A DNA stretch of 64,000 nt from Pomphorhynchus laevis. Its lineage: Eukaryota > Acanthocephala > Palaeacanthocephala > Echinorhynchida > Pomphorhynchidae. This document shows positions 52,330 through 61,578 of this stretch, piece by piece (the stretch's first letter is position 1; each line of letters opens with the position of its first letter). The notes under the pieces are model-generated. The model worked only from the letters and a program-made list of their open reading frames with translations. It made no database searches and was not told where the DNA came from. The stretch is taken from positions 22,418-86,417 of the forward strand of contig WNNJ02003777.1 in the NCBI GenBank assembly GCA_012934845.2. Direction: 5' to 3'. Made by a program: the position numbers and the translations under genes.

Positions 52330-53886
52330 TGTTCAGTGCCTTTGTTCAACTACACAGATTACGGAACAATGTGTCAAAATAATTTGATGAATGCTGCACT
52401 TTACTATAAATCCGCTACATTTCATCGTTCACTACCTGTTATCTTTGAAAATGAAGAATGTTTTTCAAACAACAGCTTTGAAGAAATGCATTCTGCGTTT
52501 TCGGAAGATAGTTTGGACGTTAATAGCACCACCGCCTGCAGTATAAACGATATTGCAAGTTTGACGATGCTTAATTCATCAAGCAACAATTATTGCACTA
52601 GCTGTTTTAATCTACCAGTACGGTCGTATAGCTTTTTACATGGTTCAGTAGAGCATTGCGAACAATGCCCTGATCTCACTGTAAAGGAGCAATCATTATC
52701 TTCATGTAACAGCCATATATATCAGGATTATGGTATTTACAATATTAGCCCGACTACATTCTGCTCTCTGAATGTGTATCCTAAACTAAGTCAATACAAA
52801 CATTACTGTCAAAATAATACCGAATTTCCAGCTCACCCTTTACGAAATCCTTACATTGCCAGTTGTAATGAATTAGTTTCGTCAATGCTAGCAATTTACA
52901 AAAAAGATTATCTAGTCAATTGCTGTTGTAATAAAATCATTAAAAATTACTACACTGTGTTAGGCAATTACACTGCGCCGGATGCATCACGCTACTCTTC
53001 ATCTTCAAGTATATTCCCCACGTTCACCGAGAGTACTACTAGTGATGAACATACAGCCATATTGCACATGTCTGCAATGCCTTCACGATGTAATGATAGT
53101 GGATCATACGATTGTGAACAAGATCAAAAATTTCTCCTAATTAATGAAATAATGATAAACAGGCAATATGATGATCAAATTCGTATAATTGAATGCCTAA
53201 TTAACGAATTGCTTGCAAAATTAGAAACGGATTATAATAGAACAAGGGTTACGCCTTTAAAGCCATCATCACGACGACCATCCGCGGAAAATACAAAAAT
53301 AATCAATTATACTTTTAACAGTGACCAGGATTTTGTACCTCACGCAGACTTCTCCCCAATAAACATGGGTATAAAGAGTAATTTCTACTCATATCTAATA
53401 GGTAATAAAGCTTCAATTGTTGACGAGATATCTTCACAGCTAAATAATTTTAAATGTAATAAAAACCGCTACCAAAATTATTCATGTCCAGGGACTTTTG
53501 TCAGTAGAGATAGTGTTGATAAATATCAAGCTAAACATGATTCTAGTCAAATTAATAGTGCAAACGATAATAATAACGACGATAATAACTATGGTTTAAA
53601 GCAGTGTTCAAGATGGTCGAAAATAGGAGAACAATTAAGTAAACAACTTTTGAAAACAAAATCTGTTGTTCCACGCCGATCATCAATGATTCGTAAATTC
53701 CCAAATAGCAGTATAAGTAAAAATCTTAGCAACTTAGCTAAAACACAGTCGACTTTTAATTATGATGATGTAAAGAACGAAAAAATTAACAATAAAGGAA
53801 GAGATACAAGGACGAAAGCAAAATTTAAATTTATTAAGCGAGCATGGACTAATATGCGATCAAGGCACAGTTATCCGTTTTATTAA
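52330..53886 (+). CDS. unknown host protein, probable 3' exon
   Basis: About 519 open codons to TAA at 53886. An acceptor-like CTTTTACAG lies at 52319-52327 and the first in-frame ATG is at 52369 (GTMCQNNLMN), so it is either a terminal exon or a single-exon gene. The protein is Ser/Asn/Tyr/Cys-rich with many NNN and SSSS runs, an acidic helix-like stretch around KFLLINEIMINRQYDDQIRI, and a basic C-terminus (RWSKIGEQLSKQLLKTKSVV, then PRRSSM, and AKFKFIKRAWTNMRSRH). No signal peptide, membrane segment or known domain is recognised. Nothing resembles a transposon. A 355-bp piece of its 3' part is duplicated at 59.89 kb. Confidence 0.6.
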   Translation, partial: CSVPLFNYTDYGTMCQNNLMNAALYYKSATFHRSLPVIFENEECFSNNSFEEMHSAFSEDSLDVNSTTACSINDIASLTMLNSSSNNYCTSCFNLPVRSYSFLHGSVEHCEQCPDLTVKEQSLSSCNSHIYQDYGIYNISPTTFCSLNVYPKLSQYKHYCQNNTEFPAHPLRNPYIASCNELVSSMLAIYKKDYLVNCCCNKIIKNYYTVLGNYTAPDASRYSSSSSIFPTFTESTTSDEHTAILHMSAMPSRCNDSGSYDCEQDQKFLLINEIMINRQYDDQIRIIECLINELLAKLETDYNRTRVTPLKPSSRRPSAENTKIINYTFNSDQDFVPHADFSPINMGIKSNFYSYLIGNKASIVDEISSQLNNFKCNKNRYQNYSCPGTFVSRDSVDKYQAKHDSSQINSANDNNNDDNNYGLKQCSRWSKIGEQLSKQLLKTKSVVPRRSSMIRKFPNSSISKNLSNLAKTQSTFNYDDVKNEKINNKGRDTRTKAKFKFIKRAWTNMRSRHSYPFY

Positions 53887-53927
53887 AGATCAAATGTACT
53901 GACCAATCTAAATGTGTTCTGTTTTTT

Positions 53928-53933
53928 AATAAA
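53928..53933 (+). terminator. poly(A) signal AATAAA
   Basis: AATAAA lies 42 bp after the stop codon of the unknown ORF, a normal distance for a eukaryotic 3' end. Confidence 0.5.
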
Positions 53934-54224
53934 AATATGAAGAAAAAGTGACAGCAGCTTTATAAATTTAGGTTTATACTAGTATCTTGAGCAATGATAA
54001 GTAAACCCAAAATCAGATTAGGATAATGCATTCTATTTATATCGTAATAATTATCGATTTGAATTTGTTTAGATTAATAAATATTAAAAATTAAATTTAT
54101 CTAGATTAATCGAAATATTTAATAGGTACGAGACAGTGTGTTTATAGAAACAGTTAAATTTTCGTGCCTTTTAATGTGCATTCATTTGTGCTTTAATATT
54201 GCTAAATATAAAAATTTACAATAT

Positions 54225-54525
54225 TGGAAGGGGCACCTCGTACACTTCAGCCTTCAAATAGCGGACCGCTCTTCCACCCATAAACCGACGTAATGGGAAG
54301 TAGTCGAACTCCTTTTTCACTAAATATTCTTCAGTGGAATTCGAAAGGTGCTTCTGATCTTCGTCTTTTATCTGGTCGCGATGCTGATGTAATAGTTTTT
54401 CAGGAAACTAAATCTGTTCAGTCTCCCCAGGACATTACTAAATATGTACCAATGCCTATATCCGCCCACTATACTCCGTATATAACCCGCCTCATTCCTC
54501 TTCTCAAAATCTTGTAACCTTAGTC
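54225..54525 (+). mobile_element. LINE family X, 5' part split by CR1 copy B
   Basis: 54293-54517 reads [40 protein letters not shown] and PISAHYTPYITR, the ORF2 endonuclease start matching 7811-8010. VIVFQETKS keeps the catalytic Glu that is disrupted in the 7.9-kb copy. The element resumes at 58982 after the CR1. Upstream of 54225 nothing of the LINE is seen, so it is 5'-truncated. Confidence 0.8.
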
Positions 54526-54647
54526 TTTGAAATTCTAAGCTGTTAACAAATAACTATTTACATTCTTACAATTTTATACTAATTTATATCCGATTGATCA
54601 AATCACAACGAGGAGAATAAAATCACGAATCAAACGACTATATACAA

Positions 54648-56042
54648 ATGGGTCGGAAAAAACAAAAGTCTCAAGTTCCCAACCATGTTGCGTCCAACAC
54701 CGATGTTAGAGATGTTTCCAATGGATCTGAACAACAAGTCCTTTGCTCAAACAATGATTGTCACACGTGGGTAAGTATTTGGACTTCAGAATCCCAGGCA
54801 TCTTGCCTTGCAGACAACGAATTCTACTGTGGCTACTGTTCGGCTAAGATGATAAATACGATGAAGAGTGAAATAGAGAGTCTCAAGACAAATATATTGA
54901 AACTATCTGGCAATGCAGCGATGTCCACACATGCCTCTTCGTATTGTAATAAGTCTCAACCTCGATGCCCAATTCTCCCGCATTCGATTGCCTCTAAGAA
55001 TGCCAAATCTCCCATCTCTTCTACAGGTATTACTATACATCCTTCAATTTTGCCCAATCAATCAGCTCAATCTTCTGATGTTACTGTCATTGACCATTTG
55101 CAACCCAGTATTTCTTTTGTCGTATCAGATAAATCACCTTACATTTCTACCCCTCATTGCGTTTCTACGTCATCATCAGATAATCCATTATCAGATAATC
55201 TGAAGGAGCCGCAAATTGTATCGCAGCAAGATGGATTTTGTCAAGTTTATGATAAATCTACCGATACAGTGACGGAGCCGCAAATTGTTACAACTAATGT
55301 ATGTTCACTCCCCGACACCCCACGTCCCGTCCTTCCTGTCTCGTTTCTCAATAACTTGCATCCATCAATCAAAATCACCTCCACCAGCCTCCACTATCCT
55401 TCCACTCATAACCTTTCCTCACATCGCTTGCCACCCGCTTTATTATCATTATCATTTATGTCTCCCGTCGTCAAACCAAATCCCTCCAAATCATCAACTG
55501 CCAGCTCTTTTATCGTGATCTCACCTACTCACGTCAGTCGTCCTCCTTTACGGAAGCGCTTTGCTTCTCGCGATCGTTGCGTCATTGTTACTAATATCAC
55601 GCCTTCTAACTCCTTATCTCCACAAGCACGTCTGGACCACGATGTTTCCGCCTTCAGATCCATCCTCTCTTCTATTGTTCCTGCGGATAAACCATCCTTT
55701 TTCAAGGACATTTCTCCAGTCGCATTCATCCGTCTAAACGAATCTTCTCAATCTAATCCTTCCCAGCCCCTCTCCTTAAAATTGTTTTCAAGCATCGCTC
55801 TCACGTGTCTTCTGTCCTCTCTCAACGATTCAAACTCATGTCATCTTCAACCACTCGAATTTTCCCCGATCGCGCCCCTTCCGAAATCGCTCAAATCTCT
55901 TCAGCCCGCATCGAAAAACGTCGTCGCGAGGAAAACGGCGAAACTTCACTCGCCATCCGAAACAGACGGAAATTTTCAAATTGTCCACACCCGTCCAAAA
56001 ATTCGATGGCGCTCCATCTCTCCTATGTGTCTTCTCCACTAG
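54648..56042 (+). pseudogene. CR1 copy B ORF1 (zinc motif + RRM-like), one frameshift
   Basis: From the ATG: MGRKKQKSQVPNHVAS, then CSNNDCHTWVSIWTSESQAS and FYCGYCSAKMINTMKSEIES, a PHD/treble-clef-like zinc motif followed by a short coiled coil. The middle is Ser/Pro-rich, and RCVIVTNITPSN starts an RRM-like part. A one-base difference in the CCCAGCCCC run near 55760, compared with copy A, diverts the frame. The original frame resumes in the 55805 ORF and the frame ends at 56042. ORF1 proteins of this group bind LINE RNA. Confidence 0.85.
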
Positions 56043-58899
56043 TCTCTTTCGCCACAGCACACGGTTTCCGCCTCGGTCTCCTCAACACTAGATCTATTCT
56101 CAATAAATCCGATCTTATCATCAACCTATTCACCAAGCAATCCATCGATCTCTTCTGCCTCACCGAATCCTGGCACTCAGATTCCGACGACCTCTCCATT
56201 CGCCGTCTGCTCTCTGCCGGTTGCTCCCTAGTCAAATCCGCCCGCCCCCTCAGCTCATGCCCTTCTAAATCCTCTAATCATGGCGGCATCGTCGCATTCG
56301 CGCGTCACCCAGCGTCTCTTCGCAAAATCAATCCCCCTTTCAGTCCTTGCTCTTTTGAATTGCTCACTTGTCGTTATTCTAACCCGATCACTCTAGATCT
56401 CGCCATTGTATACCGTCCTGGTTCATCAGCTCCTACAGCCTTATTTTTTACCGAACTCGCTGACCTCCTTTCTCATTGTTCTTTGTCCTCAATCCCTTCA
56501 CTCGTTCTAGGCGACTTCAATATCCGCCTAGACCGCCCCTCTTCCACAGATTCCATCCGCTTCATCAACATTCTATCCAACTACAATTACAAACTAATCT
56601 CCACTGCCCCCACACATATACTTGGCGGGGCACTCGACATCATCGCTGTCCTCGATCATTTTGCTGCCCACACCTCACTGTCCATCTCTGATCCTGGTCT
56701 ATCCGATCACTTTCTTATCACCCTTGATCTCGCTCGCAACCACACCCCTCCTCACACACCTACAATCCTACGTCGCCCTTGGAGAAATCTTGACATTTCC
56801 CTTCTCCGCTCTGCCTTACTTAAATCGTCTCTATCATTACCCACAATAACATATTCATCTCCTCACGATCTCGCCTTTCTTTTCGACTCTGAACTCACAT
56901 CCACTCTCGATATTCTCTTGCCCTTCAAGTCTCACCCACACCGTCGCTTGCACCGTGCCCCATGGTTTGACATCCAATGCCTACTCTCAAAGCGTCGACT
57001 CCGCCATGCTTTTCGAGTCTATCACCGCTCTCTCAGACGCGATTTCCGCTCGATCACTCCGTCTTTCCGTGATTCCTATCTTGCTCTTCGCCGGTCTCAT
57101 CTCAACCTACTACGTACCAAATGCAACTCCTTCTGGCAGCATAAAATAATCACTTCATTCAACTCTAAGACTCTCTGGCATACTTTTAACTCAATCCTTG
57201 CTCGTTCCTCTACGCCTTGCAACATCAATGCTAATGATTATTCGTCATTTCTCCAGACTAAAGTATCCACGCTGCTCTCTCACACCCCGGTCTCCATCCT
57301 ATCCCACTCTGCCCAGTCTACTCTCATCCTTCCCGAACTCTTTCATCTTCTCCCTGTATCACCTACAGAAGTATCATCTGTCCTCATGTCCTTGCCCAAC
57401 AAAACCTCACCTGCCGATCCCCTGCCTACCCACATATTAAAATCTATATGCTCATCGATATCCCCATTTCTCACAACCTTGTTTAACTCGTCCATCCGCA
57501 GTCGTATCTTCCCTTCACACTGGAAATCCGCAATCGTTCGTCCCCTCCTTAAGAAACAATCGCTCGACCCCTTCCTTCTAGCTATCGCCCCATTTCACTA
57601 CTCCCTACTCTTTCAAAGCTCTTAGAACGCCTCATCTTAATACAAATCAACGCTTATCTCTCCTCATCCAATCTGTACCCTCCTTTCCAATCCGCTTTCC
57701 GCTCTAATCACTCGACAGAAATCGCATGCATAAAAGTGTACAACGACTTACTCATTTCTCGAGACAAGGCTCTATATAGTGTTCTCATCTCCCTCGACCT
57801 CTCCTCCGCATTCGACATTGTCGACCACTCCGTCCACCTTTCTCGCCTTCGTTATGATTACGGCTTTTCTTCCTCCTCCGTAGCTTGGTTCGCCTCATAT
57901 CTATCCGACCGTTCCTTTCGCGTCTGTTCTAATTCATCATCCTCCCCTCCCATCCCTATTTTTTGCGGGGTTCCACAAGGTTCAGTCCTAGGTCCCCTGC
58001 TTTTCTCTCTTTTGCTTGGCAATCTCTCTCCATTTATCAAACCTTACTCCTTTAACGTCATGCAATACGCCGATGACATTCTAATCTATGCTCATGCACC
58101 CGCACATCGCATACACGACATCGCCATTTCTGCCTCCAACTGTCTCTCTTCTATCTACAAGCGTCTCTCCAATCTCCATCTCGTTCTAAACGCCGAAAAG
58201 TCCAGAATAATGTGGATACTTCCCCGTAAACCAAGCATATCTCCTCCCATTGTATCTTTTGCCTCATCGATCATCCCTGTAGTCCACAATCTCACTTTCT
58301 TAGGCTTCCATTTCGATGATCACCTTTCCCTTAAACCCTTCGTCCGTGACAAGGTCCGCTCGTCTAACTTAATTCTTCGTGACATCCGCCGTATCCGCCC
58401 CCTTATCGACTTCCGTTCTTGTATGTCTCTTCTTTCATCGCTTCTTTTCCCTAAAATCGATTACTGCCTTAGCCTTTTCGCCAATTCTCCAAAATCCATC
58501 ATCCTACCCCTACAACGAATAATCAACACCGCCGTTCGAGTGCTCTTTCGCCTCCGTCGCTTCGACCACACATCCACATATTTTGCCCAACTCTCCTGGC
58601 CCACCATCCACATCCGCATCAAACTCCGCCTTCTTCTCATTACTTTTCGTCTCATCGCTGTCGGCTCCCCATCGTTCATCAACCTTCCTTTCTTAGACGA
58701 TACTCGCCCCACCTCGCTATCGCTTCGTTCCTGTCATACCCTCTTACTCCACGTTCCTAATTACTCCAACAACTACGGTCTCCGATCCTTCCTCGTCGCC
58801 GCCTCACTCGCCTGGAATCAACTCCCTCTCGACGTCCGCCGCGCTCCCTCTTTTATCACATTCAAACACCTCCTCCGTTCACACCTTCTCGACGCCTGA
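56006..58899 (+). pseudogene. CR1 copy B ORF2 (APE endonuclease + RT), single frameshift
   Basis: ATG at 56006 (MALHLSYVSS). Endonuclease motifs LNTRSILNKS, LTESWHSDSDDL, VLGDFNIRLDRPSSTD and PGLSDHFLITLDL are all present. The first frame stays open to 57625. RT continues one frame over, with SYRPISLLPTLSKLLERL just upstream of the 57736-58899 frame: SLDLSSAFDIVDHS, GVPQGSVLGPLLFSLLLG, QYADDILIYAHAPAHRIHDI, then thumb and C-terminus ending LLRSHLLDA. The break lies at GACCCCTTCC (about 57569), where one more C would restore LDPLPSSYRPISLL. Confidence 0.93.
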
Positions 58900-58975
58900 T
58901 TCACAGTTTTGTTTTTGTTGTGGTCATGTAAGCGTGCGCTGGCACGCATTTGCCACGTTAAAATAAATCTTTTTT

Positions 58976-59887
58976 TTAGTCAAGCGCTCTTTAAGATAAT
59001 CTCTTCACTTAACTACTCTTGTCCAGCCCGGTCATGTAATAGTGATAACACTCTGTAAGGACGGTAAACGCATCAGCATAGCCAAAATCTATATTCGACT
59101 AGGGGATATTCACAATAGCCGTGACCTCCTTGATCGTATTATAGGCAGCAGCTATGACATGATTTTGGTGAATTTAACAATAGAACTGGTCGTTGGATTA
59201 AAACAACACTTCGCAGAGGTAGGAACGATTATCTTATTCACAAACCACAATCTCCTACCTTTCATTGCACAACAACTAATTTTCTCCTCGACATCTTACT
59301 GTTACACGAAAAATGGCTGCTTAAGTCCTTCTGTATTGAGCAGTCACGCCAACAACTGACTACCTCGCACGACCTACTTCATTGGCGGTTGGAATTCGAT
59401 ACCCTGCTGAGAAGGAGGTTCCACTTTGATCCAATCAAAGTGCCGCTCTTTCAGGCGACTATTCCTGTTGTAGGGAATGCGAGCTTGACCCGATTTAATT
59501 ATTACCTCTCTTCACAAGCTACCGGAATACTTTCGACTAACTATAAAGGTCGTATTTTCAATTTCACTCTGACAAAAATCAAGGCCCTGGCAAAAAATGT
59601 TACCCCTCCCCCAATATCTGTTTCCTTCAGACAAGCTATCTCGAAAGAATATTAAAGTTCTAGGTATAGACTCCAATTGAGCAGTGCTGTGACTGCCTTT
59701 CTTGAATTTTCTGCTACTTTTGACCGTATCTCTATTCCCTTTGTTATCTCCTATCTGGTCCCTCTGGTTGCCTGCAAGAATTGTTAAGAAGGTGGATATA
59801 TTGTTGAATACCAAGCGATTTTTTTACGATGATGACCCTGATGCTCGTTAGTTCTATCCCATTACAGGTGTGCCTCAAAGTTTTCCA
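58976..59887 (+). mobile_element. LINE family X, continuation after CR1 copy B
   Basis: Begins with the second TTAGTC and continues the sequence left at 54525. Includes LCKDGKRISIAKIYI, a degenerate GDFN region (about 59160), HFDPIKVPLFQATIP, YYLSSQATGILSTNYKGRIF and the start of the RT palm at 59690-59870. It breaks off at about 59887 within the QGSPLS region, where the host ORF duplicate starts. Frame changes are frequent. Confidence 0.85.
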
Positions 59888-60243
59888 CTATTCATGTCCA
59901 GGGACTTTTGTCAGTAGAGATAGTGTTGATAAATATCAAGCTAAACATGATTCTAGTCAAATTAATAGTGCAAACGATAATAATAACGACGATAATAACT
60001 ATGGTTTAAAGCAGTGTTCAAGATGGTCGAAAATAGGAGAACAATTAAGTAAACAACTTTTGAAAACAAAATCTGTTGTTCCACGCCGATCATCAATGAT
60101 TCGTAAATTCCCAAATAGCAGTATAAGTAAAAATCTTAGCAACTTAGCTAAAACACAGTCGACTTTTAATTATGATGATGTAAAGAACGAAAAAATTAAC
60201 AATAAAGGAAGAGATACAAAGATGAAAGCAAAATTTAAATTTA
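59888..60243 (+). pseudogene. partial duplicate of the unknown host ORF (3' part)
   Basis: Equals 53487-53842 with very few differences: YSCPGTFVSRDSVDKYQAKH through NKGRDTKMKAKFKF, the only visible protein change being RT to KM near the end. At AAATTTATT it departs from the parent and runs into (ATT)n (60240-60262), then AATAATTTTATTTTG. No promoter, ATG context or intron is included. The close match indicates a recent origin. Confidence 0.9.
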
Positions 60244-60271
60244 TTATTATTATTATTATTATAATAATTTT

Positions 60272-60343
60272 ATTTTGTCAGTAGAGATAGTGTTGATAAA
60301 TATCAAGCTAAACATGATTCTAGTCAAATTAATAGTGCAAACG
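60272..60343 (+). repeat. second, 72-bp partial copy of the same ORF segment
   Basis: TTTTGTCAGTAGAGATAGTG to AATTAATAGTGCAAACGA repeats 53498-53571 and 59903-59976. It ends in a run of A where the parent reads TAATAATAACG. It directly precedes LINE Y. Confidence 0.88.
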
Positions 60344-60528
60344 AAAAAAAAAGTCTTGGTTATTGAAACTCTTACACTTAAACACACACAAATTACAACT
60401 AACGACTTGCAGACCAACGACTTACAGACTAAATTGCGCGTTCAACCTACAATCAAATCAAGATTTATTAACGTAACTACAATAACATCAAGTATATCAA
60501 GTGTATCATTGCGCTTTTGCCATCACAA

Positions 60529-61578
60529 ATGACGAATTCAGAACGCTGCTGTTCATGCAATGGAAACAACGCCTTATGTAAAAGTTGTAGTTGTGTCAAT
60601 GGGGGCAGGCCTTGTTTGGGGTGTTTGCCTTCAAAGAAGGGAAGGTGTCACAATGACGGATCGCGGTCATCCCAAAAGCAAGTATCCTCAGTAGAAACTA
60701 TACCCATCACAAATTATCAGTCGATTGCCCCCTTTCAATCTGATACTTGCAATCCAATAATATCGGATTTTGTCACGCATGAAATAAAATGTACGAATGA
60801 AAATTGTAGTCTTTACACAGTTATCAGGGTCCCCGTTCGGATATCTCGTGAGTTCTTTCAGCAAGACTTCTTGTGCGGCACATGTGCAGCTTCTAAAATC
60901 TCTTATATTATGGAGGAACTGAAAAAGCAGGAAGGGTTGATTAAAAGCTTAGAGTCTGATTTTGCAGCTCTTAAGCTTTCGATACCAGAATCTTCTTCTC
61001 AACACATTGAAAACATTTCAAAACGTTCCTTTGCAGAGGTTGTTCGACGCGAAGTTACACGGTCAGTAATTGCTGCTTCTTCGGCATCAATCCAAAATAA
61101 TAGTCCACTTAATATCATTAAAGCTTGCGAATCACAGGCGAAACGCTCAAATACAGTTATTATTAGAAATTTACCAATTTCTGAGGATGAACAAAAATCT
61201 ATTCAGGCTTTATTCAGGGAGATTGGTTTTGTTTTACCAGCAGACAAAAAATTCTCATTTTTCAGACTTCCTGCGAAGCGGAGTGATGTGCCTCCGTGGC
61301 TCTTAATTTCTCTAGATGGACATTATGTAGATACTATTATTCGATCAGCTCACCGTTTGAAATCGTCAGTTCTTTTCCAGAGAGTATACATTCAACCAAA
61401 TTTGTCCCCGGCGGAACGTGAGATTCAAAACGCGTTGCGCGCCGAACTTAAAAAGAAACGCCTGGCTGATCCGTCTGGCATATATCGCATAAGAAATACT
61501 CGTGTTTTGAGAGTGGGTGAGACTACAACTAGTACTGAGGAAACTATGTCTGGGATAGAAATTTCTTCGCCTATATGA
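60529..61578 (+). CDS. LINE Y ORF1: Cys-rich domain, zinc motif, coiled coil, RRM-like
   Basis: 349 codons from the ATG at 60529. Residues 5-40 are a compact Cys-rich block: CCSCNGNNALCKSCSCVNGG then RPCLGCLPSKKGRC. Residues about 80-125 hold CTNENCSLYTVIRV...FLCGTCAASK, like the CR1 ORF1 zinc motif. A coiled coil follows (IMEELKKQEGLIKSLESDFA). From about residue 205, NTVIIRNLPISEDEQKSIQA to VYIQPNLSPAEREI is RRM-like. Presumably an RNA-binding component of the LINE RNP. Stop codon TGA at 61576, directly followed by CTA and the in-frame ORF2. Confidence 0.85.
   Translation: MTNSERCCSCNGNNALCKSCSCVNGGRPCLGCLPSKKGRCHNDGSRSSQKQVSSVETIPITNYQSIAPFQSDTCNPIISDFVTHEIKCTNENCSLYTVIRVPVRISREFFQQDFLCGTCAASKISYIMEELKKQEGLIKSLESDFAALKLSIPESSSQHIENISKRSFAEVVRREVTRSVIAASSASIQNNSPLNIIKACESQAKRSNTVIIRNLPISEDEQKSIQALFREIGFVLPADKKFSFFRLPAKRSDVPPWLLISLDGHYVDTIIRSAHRLKSSVLFQRVYIQPNLSPAEREIQNALRAELKKKRLADPSGIYRIRNTRVLRVGETTTSTEETMSGIEISSPI

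Larger units (their letters stand above)
54526..58975 (+). mobile_element. CR1-type LINE copy B, full length with 6-bp target duplication
   Basis: About 4.45 kb: 5' UTR to 54647, ORF1 54648-56042, ORF2 from 56006, RT end 58899, and the 3' end GTGGTCATGTAAGCGTGCGC...CACGTTAAAATAAATC with a T run. TTAGTC occurs at 54520-54525 and 58976-58981, flanking the insertion in LINE X. ORF1 and ORF2 overlap by 37 nt. A frameshift near 55760 in ORF1 is private to this copy. The one near 57575 in the RT is shared with copy A. YADD and GVPQGS are intact. It is the youngest insertion recognised in this part. Confidence 0.94.
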
